Numbered from the stretch's first letter, positions 28,353-37,523 are shown. The stretch: DNA of 64,000 nt from Streptomyces sedi (GCF_006335015.1 NZ_VDGT01000017.1:62001-126000); one strand, 5' to 3'. The notes: a model not told the origin generated them from the sequence alone. Numbers and translations are program-made.

Positions 28353-30370
28353 CCGCCGTTCTCCTCGCGGTTGCGGGACTGGACCTCGTTGAAGTCCTGG
28401 ACGTTGCGTTCGTGTTCCTCGTGGTCGGCGGTGAAGCGGGTGTCGCCCGACTCGACGGTGACGAAGAACAGCCAGTCGCCCTCGGTCGGGTTGAGCGCCG
28501 CCTCCAGCGCCTGGTGGCCCGGGTTGTCGATGGGGCCCGGCGGAAGCCCGTACTCGACATAGGTGTTGTAGGGCGAGTCCAGGTTGGTGTCGTCGAGGGA
28601 GACGTCCAACGTGGAGCGGCCGAGCGCGTAGTTGATGGTGGAGTCGAACTGCAACCGCATGTCGATGTCCAGCCGGTTGTAGACCACCCGCGCGACCTTG
28701 CCGAACTCCTCGTCCTCCTGCGCCTCGGCCTGGATCAGCGAGGCGATGGTCAGCACCTCGCGCGGGGTGTGGCCGAGCTGTTCGGACGCGGTCTCCAGGC
28801 TGATGCCGTCGAACTCGGCCTCGGCGCGGTCGACCATCTCGGTCAGGAGCTCCTCGGCGCTGACATCCCCGCCCACGTCGTAGCGGGAGGGGAAGAGGAA
28901 GCCCTCGGGGTCGCCCTCGGCCCAGTCGGGCAGGCCCAGGTCGGCCGACTCGGCGACCTCCTCGGTCTCGCCCTCGCCGAGCCCGAGGCGTTCGTCGATC
29001 AGCGCGTAGATGTCGGTGGCGCGTTTGCCTTCGGGAATGGTCAGGGTGTTGAGCGCCTCGGGGTCGGTCATCGCGGCGACGGCGGCCTCGGCCGACATCT
29101 GCTGGCGGAGCGTGTAGACGCCGGGCTGGATGGACGCCTCGGCGGACTCGGCGGCCTCGACGAAGGCGTCGTGGCTCTTGACCACGTCGGCGCCCTTGAG
29201 GATGTTCCCCATGTCGGAGAGGACGGAGCCGGCCGGGATCTCGACCTCGACCTCGCCCGTGCCCTCGCCGGCGTAGTCGGGCGCCGGGCCGAAGCGGTCC
29301 TGGTAGAAGCCGTAGCCGTACCAGCCGGCACCGCCGACGCCGGCCACGATCACGGCGGCCAGCACCAGACAGCCGCAGCCGCCCCTGCGCTTGGAGCCGC
29401 GCTCGCGCCGCCCGCCGTCGTCGCCGCGGTCGTCCTCGTCGTCGTCCCCGCGGCGGAAGAAGTCGGACTCCCCGGCGTCGGGGCCCGGGTCCCAGCCGGT
29501 CTCGGGGTCGGGCCCCGGGTCGTCGCCGCTCCTGGCCCTGGGCACCTCGACCGAGGGCATCGCCTGGGTCGCGCCGTGGCCCTGCTCGGGCGGCTGGGGG
29601 TGCTGGGCCTGGGGGTGGCGCTGGCCCGGTGGGGAGAGGTCGTGCTGGGCGGTGCCCTGCTCGGGGTAGGGCGCCCCGCCTCTGGCCTGGGTGTCGTAGC
29701 CGGGCGAGGCGAAGCCGCCGGTGTCGTAGCCGCCGGCGCGGTAGGAACCGGTGTCGTACCCCCCGGTGTCGTAACCGCCGGTGTCGTAGCCACCCGTCTG
29801 GTAGCCGCCGGTGTCGTAGGCGCCGGAGTCGTAGCCTCCCGAGCCGTAGCCCTGCCCGCCGTAGCCGCCCCGTTGCTGACCGCCGCCGTAGCCCTGTCCG
29901 CCGTGGGCACCGGTGTCGCCCGTGTCGTAGCCCTCCGAGGGGTATCCCTGCCCCTGGGGAGAGTGGCCCTGGTGCCCCTGGTTACCCGGGTACTGCTGCG
30001 AGGGAACGCCGGAGTCCCAGCCCTGCTGACCGCCCTGCGCGCCCTGGTAGCCCGGGTCCTGGTAACCCTGCTGCTGGTATCCCTGCCCCTGGTACGAGGG
30101 GTCCTGATAGGAGGGGTCCTGATAGGAGGGGTCCTGATAGGAGGGGTCCTGGTACCCCTGCCCCTGGTAGCCCGGGTCCTGGTAACCCTGCGGATAACCC
30201 GCCGCCTGCTGACCGCCCGGCCCCCGGCCGTACGCGTCGAAGTCCCCGGCGCCCTGCGGCTGCTGGCCCTGCCCGGGGGGCGGGTACCCCTCCGGCCAGT
30301 CGCGCTCGCCGTAGAGCGGGTCGTCCGGGTACCACGGTTCGGAGCCGGAGCCCCGGCCGTAATCAGTCAT
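28349..30370 (-). CDS. mltG: endolytic murein transglycosylase MltG with a long repetitive cytoplasmic tail
   Basis: Cuts nascent peptidoglycan strands and so terminates glycan polymerisation. 673 residues, about twice E. coli MltG. The excess is a low-complexity N-terminus (about 20-330) rich in Gln, Gly, Tyr and Pro, with perfect QDPSY repeats at about 75-94 and YDTGG-type repeats at about 180-226, then an acidic/basic juxtamembrane stretch. One transmembrane helix lies at about 332-355. The YceG domain (about 380-650) follows, with LFPSRY and the catalytic Glu549 in IASLIQAEAQ. The ATG at 30370 is the first in-frame start with a family-like sequence. The operon continues with aroE. The tyrosine-rich tail could mediate condensation, phosphorylation or divisome contacts. 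Confidence 0.93.
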   Translation of the reverse strand: MTDYGRGSGSEPWYPDDPLYGERDWPEGYPPPGQGQQPQGAGDFDAYGRGPGGQQAAGYPQGYQDPGYQGQGYQDPSYQDPSYQDPSYQDPSYQGQGYQQQGYQDPGYQGAQGGQQGWDSGVPSQQYPGNQGHQGHSPQGQGYPSEGYDTGDTGAHGGQGYGGGQQRGGYGGQGYGSGGYDSGAYDTGGYQTGGYDTGGYDTGGYDTGSYRAGGYDTGGFASPGYDTQARGGAPYPEQGTAQHDLSPPGQRHPQAQHPQPPEQGHGATQAMPSVEVPRARSGDDPGPDPETGWDPGPDAGESDFFRRGDDDEDDRGDDGGRRERGSKRRGGCGCLVLAAVIVAGVGGAGWYGYGFYQDRFGPAPDYAGEGTGEVEVEIPAGSVLSDMGNILKGADVVKSHDAFVEAAESAEASIQPGVYTLRQQMSAEAAVAAMTDPEALNTLTIPEGKRATDIYALIDERLGLGEGETEEVAESADLGLPDWAEGDPEGFLFPSRYDVGGDVSAEELLTEMVDRAEAEFDGISLETASEQLGHTPREVLTIASLIQAEAQEDEEFGKVARVVYNRLDIDMRLQFDSTINYALGRSTLDVSLDDTNLDSPYNTYVEYGLPPGPIDNPGHQALEAALNPTEGDWLFFVTVESGDTRFTADHEEHERNVQDFNEVQSRNREENGG
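29693..29833. repeat. 15-bp YDTGG-coding repeats within mltG
   Basis: Imperfect 15-bp units encoding Y-D-T-G-G/Y-Q-T-G-G variants over about 47 codons (residues 180-226). Repeat-number change here would alter tail length without shifting the frame. Confidence 0.8.
30086..30148. repeat. 15-bp QDPSY-coding tandem repeat within mltG
   Basis: Four consecutive 15-bp units (GATAGGAGGGGTCCT on the plus strand, with small edge changes) encoding QDPSY. The near-identity at the DNA level points to recent slippage or unequal crossover. Confidence 0.85.
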
Positions 30371-30454
30371 CGATCCCCTAGTGCAGCAAGGTGGCAGCCC
30401 CGTACCCCCCAAGCAGCAAACTGCCGTGTCGCGCGGAACGTTACCGTATCGCGA

Positions 30455-30919
30455 TCAGACAACCACTTCGACGCACTGCCCCGGCGGTCGCCCCGCACCG
30501 CGCTCCGTTTCCAGCGCGCTCTGCAGGATCACCACCGCCGCCGCCTGGTCGATGCGGGAGCGTCCCTTCTTCGCCGAGACACCCGAGGCACGCATGTCGC
30601 GCGCCGCCGCCACGGTCGACATCCGCTCGTCGACCAACCGCACGGGAACGGGCGCCACCTGGCGCGCCAACTCCCCCGCGAAGGCGCGCACTCGGCCGGC
30701 CGCCGGGCCCTCGCGTCCGTTGAGCGAACGCGGGAGCCCGACGACGACCTCGATCGGCTCGTACTCGGCGACCAGCTGTCCGAGACGCCGCCTGGCGGCC
30801 GGCAGATCGCGCCCGGGGACGGTCTCCACCGGCGTCGCCAGCAGCCCGTCGGGGTCGCAGGAGGCGACCCCGATCCTGGCGTCGCCGACGTCGACCGCCA
30901 GCCGCCTGCCGCGTCGCAT
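30455..30919 (-). CDS. ruvX: Holliday junction resolvase-like protein RuvX (YqgF)
   Basis: 154 residues with an RNase H-like nuclease fold. The first acidic motif is AVDVGDARIGVA (Asp at about 9-11), the second region is VVVGLPRSLNGREG, and LVDERMST plus the C-terminal RIDQAAAVVILQSAL provide the remaining acidic residues. YqgF proteins have been implicated in 16S rRNA 5' processing as well as junction resolution. The start abuts the alaS stop (1-base overlap at 30919), the conserved alaS-ruvX-mltG-aroE order. Confidence 0.93.
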   Translation of the reverse strand: MRRGRRLAVDVGDARIGVASCDPDGLLATPVETVPGRDLPAARRRLGQLVAEYEPIEVVVGLPRSLNGREGPAAGRVRAFAGELARQVAPVPVRLVDERMSTVAAARDMRASGVSAKKGRSRIDQAAAVVILQSALETERGAGRPPGQCVEVVV

Positions 30920-33585
30920 CAGGCGACGTCCGCGACCTGGCGCTCCACCGCGGCCAGCGCCTCGTCCACGGCGTCCGGGTTCTGGCCGCCGCCCTGCGCC
31001 ACGTCGGGCTTGCCGCCACCGCCGCCGCCCAGCGCCTTGGCGGCGGTGCGGACCAGGTCACCGGCCTTCAGACCGCGTTCCCTGGCCGCCTCGTTGGTGG
31101 CCACCACGGTCAGCGGGCGCCCGCCGGTCACGGTGAACAGCGCCACCACGGCGGGGCGGTCGCCGGCCAGCCGGCCGCGCACGTCGAGCACCAGCCTGCG
31201 CAGGTCGTCGGCGGTGGTGCCGTCGGGCACCCGGCCGCTGGCCAGCGCGACACCGCGCACGTCGCGGGCGCCGGAGGCCAGACCGCCCGCGGCCTGGAGG
31301 ACCTTCTCGGCGCGGAACCGCTCGATCTCCTTCTCCGCGTCCTTCAGCCGCCCCAGCATCCCGGAGACCCGCTCCGGCAGCTCGTCGGGCCGCCCCTTGA
31401 GCAGCTCGGTCAGCTGGGCGACCACCGTGTGCTCGCGCGCGAGGAAGCGGTAGGCGTCGACGCCGACCAGCGCCTCGACCCGGCGCACCCCGGAGCCGAT
31501 GGAGGACTCGCCCAGCAGCTTGACCAGGCCGAGTTGGGAGGTGTTGTGGACGTGGGTGCCGCCGCACAGCTCCTTGGAGTAGTCGCCGATGGTGACCACC
31601 CGCACGCGGTCGCCGTACTTCTCGCCGAACTCGGCGATGGCGCCCTGCTTCCTCGCCTCGTCCATCGACATCACCTCGGCGGAGACGTCGAGTTCGCGGC
31701 CCAGCACCTCGTTGATCTTCTGCTCGACGTCGGCCAGCACGGAGCCGGGCACGGCCGTCGGCGAGCCGAAGTCGAAGCGGAACCGGCCGGGGGCGTTCTC
31801 CGAGCCGGCCTGCGCGGCGGTCGGGCCCAGGGCGTCGCGCAGCGCGCGGTGGGTGAGGTGGGTGGCGCTGTGGGCGCGGGCGATGGCGCGGCGGCGCTGG
31901 ACGTCGATCTCGGTCTCCACGGAGGCGCCGACCGCCACCTCGCCGACGAGCACGACGCCCTTGTGCGAGATCACTCCCGGCACGGGCTGCTGCACGTCCC
32001 GCACCTCGACCACGGCGCCGCTGTCGGTCCTGATCCGCCCGGTGTCGGCGAGCTGCCCGCCGCCCTCGGCGTAGAACGGGGTGCGGCTGAGCACCACCTC
32101 GACCTCGTCGCCCTCCACGGCGACGGGCGCGGAGGCGGCGTTGACCAGCAGGCCGACGACGTTCGACTCGCCGCTGACGCTGGTGTACCCGATGAACTCG
32201 GAGGGACCGGCGGCGTCGGCGAACTCGCGGTAGGCGGTGAGGTCGGCGTGGCCCTGCTTCTTGGACCTGGCGTCGGCCTTGGCGCGCTCGCGCTGCTCCT
32301 TCATCAGCCGGCGGAAGCCGCTCTCGTCCACGGACAGCCCCTGCTCGGCGGCCATCTCCAGGGTGAGGTCGATCGGGAAGCCCCAGGTGTCGTGGAGCAG
32401 GAACGCCTGGTCGCCGCCGAGCACGCTGCCGCCGGCGGCCTTGGCCTCGCTGACCGCGGTGTCCAGGATGTTGGTGCCGGCCCTGAGGGTCTTCAGGAAC
32501 GCGGCCTCCTCGGCCAGCGCCACGGTCTCGATCCGGCCGCGCTCGGTGCGCAGCTCGGGGTACTGCTCGCCCATGATGCCGATGACGGTGTCGACCAGCT
32601 CGCCGACGACCGGCCCGTCGGCGCCCAGCAGCCGCATGTTGCGGATCGCGCGGCGCATGATCCGGCGCAGCACGTAGCCGCGGCCCTCGTTGCCCGGGGT
32701 GACGCCGTCGCCGATGAGCATCACCGAGGTGCGCATGTGGTCGGCGACCACGCGCAGGGCGACGTCGCTCTCGTCGGCGGCGCCGTAGCGCACGTCGGTG
32801 AGGGCGGCGGCCTTGTCGATGACGACGCGCAGGGTGTCGGTCTCGAACATGTTGTGGACGTCCTGGAGGACCATCGCCAGGCGCTCCAGGCCGAGCCCGG
32901 TGTCGATGTTCTGCGAGGGCAGGTCACCGATGATCGGGTAGTCCTTGCCGCCGCCGGGACCGCGCTCGTACTGCATGAACACCAGGTTCCACAGCTCGAC
33001 ATAGCGCTCGTCGTTGACCTCGGGGCCGCCCTCGGGGCCGAAGGCGGGGCCCCGGTCGTAGTTGATCTCCGAGCAGGGGCCGCAGGGGCCCGGCACGCCC
33101 ATGTCCCAGAAGTTCGGCCCCTTGCCGAGGCGTTGCACCCGCTCGGCGGGGACGCCCACGCCCTCGGTCCAGATGCGGTAGGCCTCGTCGTCCTCCTCGT
33201 AGACGGTCACCCACAGCCGCTCGGGGTCCAGGCCGTAGCCGCCCTCGTCCTGGGAGGTGGTCATCAGCTCCCAGGCCAGGGTGATGGCCCGCTCCTTGAA
33301 GTAGTCCCCGAAGGAGAAGTTCCCGCACATCTGGAAGAACGTGCCGTGGCGGGTGGTCTTGCCGACCTCCTCGATGTCCGGGGTGCGCACGCACTTCTGG
33401 ACGCTCACGGCCCGCTCGTAGGGCGGGGTGGCCTGGCCGAGGAAGAACGGTTTGAACGGCACCATCCCTGCGGGGACCAGCAGCAGCGTCGGGTCGTCCG
33501 CGATCAGCGACGCCGAGGGCACCACGGTGTGCCCGCGCTCCTCGAAGAAGCTGAGCCAGCGGCGGCGGATTTCAGCCGACTCCAT
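30919..33585 (-). CDS. alaS: alanyl-tRNA synthetase
   Basis: Class II synthetase charging tRNA-Ala. 888 residues, full length: catalytic core (about 1-250, SAEIRRRWLSFFEERGH onward), tRNA-recognition domain, editing domain (about 560-720) with HSATHLTHRAL and the CGGTHVHNT zinc motif, and the C-terminal oligomerisation domain with its Gly-rich GGGGGGKPDVAQGGG stretch. All class II motifs and the editing centre are intact. Translation runs into ruvX with a 1-base overlap. This contrasts with the decayed thrS and missing hisS elsewhere in the window. Confidence 0.98.
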   Translation of the reverse strand: MESAEIRRRWLSFFEERGHTVVPSASLIADDPTLLLVPAGMVPFKPFFLGQATPPYERAVSVQKCVRTPDIEEVGKTTRHGTFFQMCGNFSFGDYFKERAITLAWELMTTSQDEGGYGLDPERLWVTVYEEDDEAYRIWTEGVGVPAERVQRLGKGPNFWDMGVPGPCGPCSEINYDRGPAFGPEGGPEVNDERYVELWNLVFMQYERGPGGGKDYPIIGDLPSQNIDTGLGLERLAMVLQDVHNMFETDTLRVVIDKAAALTDVRYGAADESDVALRVVADHMRTSVMLIGDGVTPGNEGRGYVLRRIMRRAIRNMRLLGADGPVVGELVDTVIGIMGEQYPELRTERGRIETVALAEEAAFLKTLRAGTNILDTAVSEAKAAGGSVLGGDQAFLLHDTWGFPIDLTLEMAAEQGLSVDESGFRRLMKEQRERAKADARSKKQGHADLTAYREFADAAGPSEFIGYTSVSGESNVVGLLVNAASAPVAVEGDEVEVVLSRTPFYAEGGGQLADTGRIRTDSGAVVEVRDVQQPVPGVISHKGVVLVGEVAVGASVETEIDVQRRRAIARAHSATHLTHRALRDALGPTAAQAGSENAPGRFRFDFGSPTAVPGSVLADVEQKINEVLGRELDVSAEVMSMDEARKQGAIAEFGEKYGDRVRVVTIGDYSKELCGGTHVHNTSQLGLVKLLGESSIGSGVRRVEALVGVDAYRFLAREHTVVAQLTELLKGRPDELPERVSGMLGRLKDAEKEIERFRAEKVLQAAGGLASGARDVRGVALASGRVPDGTTADDLRRLVLDVRGRLAGDRPAVVALFTVTGGRPLTVVATNEAARERGLKAGDLVRTAAKALGGGGGGKPDVAQGGGQNPDAVDEALAAVERQVADVA

Positions 33586-33965
33586 CAGTGGTCCTCATTT
33601 CCCGTCAGTCGCTTCGGTGCGTTCGGTCGGATGGTTCGTTCGGTGCGGGCGGCGCGGACCACGCGGGGCCGCGCGGGCGCGGCGGCGGGCAGTTCGTCGT
33701 AGGCCGCCTCGCGGGGCAGCACGCGTGCGCCGTCCGGGGGCGTCGACAGGCCGAGCGCGTCGTTGAGTTGGTCCTCGCGCTCGACCATGCCCGCCCTCAC
33801 GTCGCCGGCGAAGAGCCGCAGGCGCTTCCCGCCGGCGACGGCGCGGTCGGCGGCGCGCAGCGCGAGGCTGTCGGGTGCCAGGGCGCGCAGCTTGCGCTGG
33901 ACCCTGGTGGTGGCCCACACACCGGCGGCGGCACCGGTGGTGAACCAGAACGCGCGGCGGATCAT
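33585..33965 (-). CDS. DUF6167-like small membrane-associated protein
   Basis: 126 residues. An N-terminal hydrophobic segment (about 4-20, AFWFTTGAAAGVWATT) could anchor it. A basic helix with RKLRALAPDSLALRAADRAV and LFAGDVRAGMVEREDQLNDALG follows, then a Pro/Arg-rich tail. It sits between alaS and a DUF948 protein with 1-base and 4-base overlaps, a trio conserved in Streptomyces. No function is known; a tail-anchored envelope role is possible. Confidence 0.85.
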   Translation of the reverse strand: MIRRAFWFTTGAAAGVWATTRVQRKLRALAPDSLALRAADRAVAGGKRLRLFAGDVRAGMVEREDQLNDALGLSTPPDGARVLPREAAYDELPAAAPARPRVVRAARTERTIRPNAPKRLTGNEDH

Positions 33966-34375
33966 CGGCGGTCGGTCCTTCCCTGACGACGGCGGGGCGC
34001 GGGCACGCCCCGGGGTGGCGGCTCGGGCGCCGCTCTGCGGCCCAACGCGCGACGCACCCCGTACCCGAAGGCCGCGACCTTCACGAGCGGCCCGCCGAAG
34101 GTGCTGGCCACCGTGGTGGACAACGCCGAGGCGTTGGCGGCGACATCGCGCACGTCGGCGGTGATGTCGTCGACCCGCTCCAGCTGCGACTGGGCGCTGC
34201 GCACCGTGCGGGACGCCTCGCCCAGCAGCGGCACGACGCGTTCGGTGAGCGAGCTGACCAGCTCGGTCGCCGCCCGCAGCGTCCGGGCCAACCGGTACAG
34301 CACCACGGCCAGGAACGAGACCAGGATCGCCCAGAAGACAGCCACCAGCAGGCCGGCCACTTCGCCACCGGACAC
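33962..34375 (-). CDS. DUF948 membrane protein
   Basis: 137 residues from a GTG at 34375, preceded by GAGGGAAG at about 10 bases. The frame is open further upstream but the added residues are Arg/Pro noise. A transmembrane helix occupies about residues 6-28 (AGLLVAVFWAILVSFLAVVLY). An amphipathic coiled-coil-like helix (about 30-95, RTLRAATELVSSLTERVVPLLGEASRTV onward) typical of DUF948 follows. The family resembles general stress proteins of Firmicutes, but no activity is known. It overlaps the DUF6167-like gene by 4 bases. Confidence 0.85.
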   Translation of the reverse strand: MSGGEVAGLLVAVFWAILVSFLAVVLYRLARTLRAATELVSSLTERVVPLLGEASRTVRSAQSQLERVDDITADVRDVAANASALSTTVASTFGGPLVKVAAFGYGVRRALGRRAAPEPPPRGVPAPRRRQGRTDRR

Positions 34376-34565
34376 GAACGCACCGCTTCCCTCGGATGGG
34401 TAGTTTCGCCGCCTCGGGGTCGACGGTCGGCCGGCCGGAACCGGCCGGGAGGGCATTCTCCTCCCCACCGTTCTCCCCGCTCGACGGCAGGTCCCGACCC
34501 TATCGCGCTCCCCGCGCGGGCTCGTACCGCATTCCTTCGCGTCTGCCAAGAGGGACCGGCGACAA

Positions 34566-34595
34566 TTGTACGTTCTGCTTACCTACGCGTACCCT
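34566..34595 (+). promoter_or_regulatory. probable leaderless promoter of the STAND ATPase gene
   Basis: -35 TTGTAC (34566-34571), 18-base spacer, -10 TACCCT (34590-34595). The ATG at 34605 follows the -10 by 9 bases and has no Shine-Dalgarno, so the transcript should begin at or near the start codon. The TTG at 34566 that would give an alternative start is itself the -35. Confidence 0.55.
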
Positions 34596-34604
34596 GCGTG
34601 TCTT

Positions 34605-36827
34605 ATGCGAGGCTTTCAGGGGTCCGAGCCTCCGGCTCGGGAGACGGCCGGGGGGACCCGTCCGGACGGCTGCCGTCCGGGCAACCTTCCGACGGAGCTG
34701 ACGAGGTTCATCGGGCGCAGCGCCGAAGTCAGCGCGCTCACGGCCGCGCTGGCCGAGGAGCGGCTGGTCACCGTCACCGGCGTCGGCGGTGTGGGGAAGT
34801 CGCGGTGCGCGCTCCAGGCCGCGCGCATTCTGCAGGAACGCTTCTGCGATGGCGTGTGGCTGGTGGAGCTCGCGGGGCTGCGCGATCCCGAACTGCTGGA
34901 GCACGCCGTGGTCGAGGCGCTCGGCGTGACCGACCAGTCGGGCCGGCCACCGTTGACCGTGCTCCTCGAACAGCTCGCCGGACGGCGGATGTTGCTGGTG
35001 CTGGACGGGGTGGAGCACCTGGTCGAGCCGTCGGCGGCGCTGGCGCACGAGCTGCTGCGCCGGGTGCCGGGGCTGCGGGTGCTGGCCACCGGGCGGCGGC
35101 CGTTGGGCATCGTCGGCGAGCGGCTCTACCCGTTGGCGCCGATGACCGCGCCGGTGCCGACCTGCCCGGAGGCGGCGCGGGTGCCCCTCGGCGAGGCGGC
35201 CTGGCTCTTCGCCGACCGGGCGGCGGCCGTGCTGCCCGGCTTCACCATCACCCCGGAGAACCGGCGGGTGGTGGCCGAGCTCTGCCACCGGCTGGACGGC
35301 ATCCCGTTGGCGCTGGAACTGGCGGCCGGCCGGCTGCGCACCCTGTCGCTGGAGCAGACGCTGCAACGACTGGACGACCGCTTCCGGCTGCTGGTCGGCG
35401 GCGGCGCGGGGGCGCCGCCGCAGCACCAGACGCTGCGCACGGCGATGGGCTGGAGCCACGAGCTGTGCACCCCGCAGCAGCGGCTGCTGTGGGCCCGACT
35501 CTCGGTCTTCGCCGGCCACTTCGACCTGGACGCCGCCGAGTACGTCTGCTCGGGGCCCGACCTGCCGGCCGACGAGGTGCTCGACGTGCTCACCGAGCTG
35601 GTGGCCCAGTCGGTGGTCAGCCGGGAGGAGGCGCCCTCCGGGGTGCGCTACCGGATACTCGACACCGTCCGCGCCTACGGGGCGGACTGGTTGGGCGCCA
35701 CCGGCGACACCGACCGGCTGCGCCGCCGCCACCGCGACTGGTGCACCGGACTGGTCACCTGGTGCGAACTGGAGTGGTTCAGCCCGCGCCAGTCCGAGGT
35801 CGCGCGCCGGGTCCACGACGAACTCCCCAATCTGCGGGCCGCGTTCGAGTACGCGATGGAGGAGGACGAGGACGGCAGGTTCGGGCTGTATCTGGCGGCG
35901 ACGCTCTGGTTCTGCTGGGTGGCGTGCGGCCGGCTGGCCGAGGGCCGGCACTGGTTGGACCGGGCGCTGGCGCTGGGCACCGACCACGAGGAGACCAGGC
36001 TGCGCGCGCTGTGGGCGGTCGGATACGTGGCGGTGCTCCAGGGCGACACGGTCGCGGCCCTGACCGCGCTGAACGAGTGCCGCCAGGCGGCGGAACGCAC
36101 GGGCGACGCGCGCGCCCTGGCCTACTCGCTGCACCACAGCGGGGCGTTGGCGCTGATCAACGACGAGGCGGGCGAGGCGGAGTCGCTGCTGCGCGCGGCG
36201 ATGGAGCGCTACGAGGAGATCGGCGAGCTCAACAGCAACGTGCTGATAGGGCGCGTGAAGCTGTCCATGGCGATGGCCTTCCAGGGCGACATCGCGGGCG
36301 CGGCGGCGCTCTGCGAGGAGGTGCGCGACGTCTGCGAGGAGCACGGCGAGCAGTGGGCGCGCTCCTACGCGCTGCACGTCCTGGGGTTCGCCGCCTGGTC
36401 GGACGGCGACACGGCGGGGGCGCGACGGATCCTGGAGGAGTCGCTGCCGGTCAACTACGCGTTCCGCGACCTGGTGGGCACGGTCTTCGCGCTGGAGCTG
36501 CTGGCCGGGATCACCGCCAGCGAGGGGGACGCGGCCGAGGCGGCCGTGCTCCAGGGGGCGGCGGCGCGGCTGTGGCGCTCGGTGGGGATGCCGCTCTTCG
36601 GGTCGGAGTACTTCAACGACCCGCACGCGCGCAGCGCCGAGCAGGTGGCCGAGCTGCTGGGCAAGACGCGCTTCCGCGAGTGCCTGCGGGAGGGCGAGCG
36701 GTTGGACACGGATGCCGCCGTGGCCAGGGCGCTGCGGGTGCGGGGCGGCGCGTCGGCCGCCCCGCGGCCGGTGCTGGCCGGCCCGCCGCCTCCGCCGGGG
36801 GCGGAGCGGCGGGCGGCGCCGCAGTGA
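34605..36827 (+). CDS. STAND-type ATPase with TPR-like repeats (AfsR/LuxR-regulator relative without a DNA-binding domain)
   Basis: 740 residues from the ATG at 34605; a TTG 39 bases upstream is open but coincides with a -35 element. The N-terminal NB-ARC/STAND domain (about 30-320) has ELTRFIGRSAEV, Walker A GVGGVGKS (59-66), Walker B MLLVLDGVEHL, the sensor-like ATGRRPLGI and the GIPLALELAAGRL motif. A winged-helix-like linker and a TPR-type superhelix (about 400-690) with ALNECRQAAERTG follow. AfsR-like and LALR/LuxR proteins share this core but add an N- or C-terminal DNA-binding domain; I see none. The last 45 residues are Ala/Pro-rich. It converges on rpsD and is not part of the conserved neighbourhood, so it is probably accessory. 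The signal and output are unknown. Confidence 0.88.
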   Translation: MRGFQGSEPPARETAGGTRPDGCRPGNLPTELTRFIGRSAEVSALTAALAEERLVTVTGVGGVGKSRCALQAARILQERFCDGVWLVELAGLRDPELLEHAVVEALGVTDQSGRPPLTVLLEQLAGRRMLLVLDGVEHLVEPSAALAHELLRRVPGLRVLATGRRPLGIVGERLYPLAPMTAPVPTCPEAARVPLGEAAWLFADRAAAVLPGFTITPENRRVVAELCHRLDGIPLALELAAGRLRTLSLEQTLQRLDDRFRLLVGGGAGAPPQHQTLRTAMGWSHELCTPQQRLLWARLSVFAGHFDLDAAEYVCSGPDLPADEVLDVLTELVAQSVVSREEAPSGVRYRILDTVRAYGADWLGATGDTDRLRRRHRDWCTGLVTWCELEWFSPRQSEVARRVHDELPNLRAAFEYAMEEDEDGRFGLYLAATLWFCWVACGRLAEGRHWLDRALALGTDHEETRLRALWAVGYVAVLQGDTVAALTALNECRQAAERTGDARALAYSLHHSGALALINDEAGEAESLLRAAMERYEEIGELNSNVLIGRVKLSMAMAFQGDIAGAAALCEEVRDVCEEHGEQWARSYALHVLGFAAWSDGDTAGARRILEESLPVNYAFRDLVGTVFALELLAGITASEGDAAEAAVLQGAAARLWRSVGMPLFGSEYFNDPHARSAEQVAELLGKTRFRECLREGERLDTDAAVARALRVRGGASAAPRPVLAGPPPPPGAERRAAPQ

Positions 36828-36885
36828 GCGCGGGGGCCGTGCGTCCCGTGGAACGCGGCCCGTCGTGCGCGCCCGCCGAACGGCG

Positions 36886-37500
36886 TCAGCGGCCGGCGTA
36901 GTACTCGACGACGAGCTGCTCGTCGCAGATGACCGGGATCTCCCCGCGGTTCGGGTTGCGGTCCAGGCGGAACGCCAACGCCGGCAGGTTCACCTGGAGG
37001 TAGCGCGGGGTCTCGCCCTCGCCCGCGTAGCCGCCCTCGCGCGCCACCTGGAAGGGGTGCTTGTCGCGGCTGCGCTCGCGCACGCTGATCACGTCGTCGG
37101 GCCTCACCCGGAAGGAGGGCTTGTCGACCTTGCGGTCGTTGACGGCGATGTGGCCGTGGACGACCATCTGGCGGGCCTGGTAGATCGTGCGCGCCAGGCC
37201 CGAGCGGAGCACGAGGGCGTCCAGCCGCCGCTCCAACTCGACGATCAGCGCTTCGCCGGCCTTGCCGGTGACCTTGCGGGCGCGGTCGTAGGCGCGCACC
37301 ATCTGGCGCTCGCTGATGTCGTACTGGGCGCGCAGGCGCTGCTTCTCCAGCAGCCGGACCTTGTAGTCGCTGTTCTGCTTGCGCCCACGGCCGTGCTCAC
37401 CCGGCGGGTAGGGGCGCTTCTCGAAGTACTTGACCGCCTTCGGGGTGAGCGCGATGCCGAGTGCGCGCGACTTCTTGACCTTGGGACGCGACTGGTTCAC
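36886..37500 (-). CDS. rpsD: 30S ribosomal protein uS4
   Basis: Binds the 16S rRNA 5' domain and nucleates 30S assembly. 204 residues. The N-terminal domain starts NQSRPKVKKSRALG and lacks a Cys4 zinc site, so this is the zinc-independent form. The S4 RNA-binding motif is RRLDALVLRSGLARTIYQARQMVVHGHIAVN (about 91-121). The GTG at 37500 follows GGAGG by 9 bases. It is transcribed alone, outside any ribosomal operon, as in Streptomyces. The 56-bp gap to the divergent DUF2470 gene contains an iron-box-like operator, so the two promoters may interfere. Confidence 0.97.
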   Translation of the reverse strand: MNQSRPKVKKSRALGIALTPKAVKYFEKRPYPPGEHGRGRKQNSDYKVRLLEKQRLRAQYDISERQMVRAYDRARKVTGKAGEALIVELERRLDALVLRSGLARTIYQARQMVVHGHIAVNDRKVDKPSFRVRPDDVISVRERSRDKHPFQVAREGGYAGEGETPRYLQVNLPALAFRLDRNPNRGEIPVICDEQLVVEYYAGR

Positions 37501-37523
37501 GTGGAACGAACCTCCGTAGTAAG

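Noticed and set aside
34566..34604. TTG start at 34566 for the STAND ATPase
   Set aside because: The TTG is part of a good -35 element and would lie upstream of the predicted transcript start; the ATG at 34605 fits a leaderless message.
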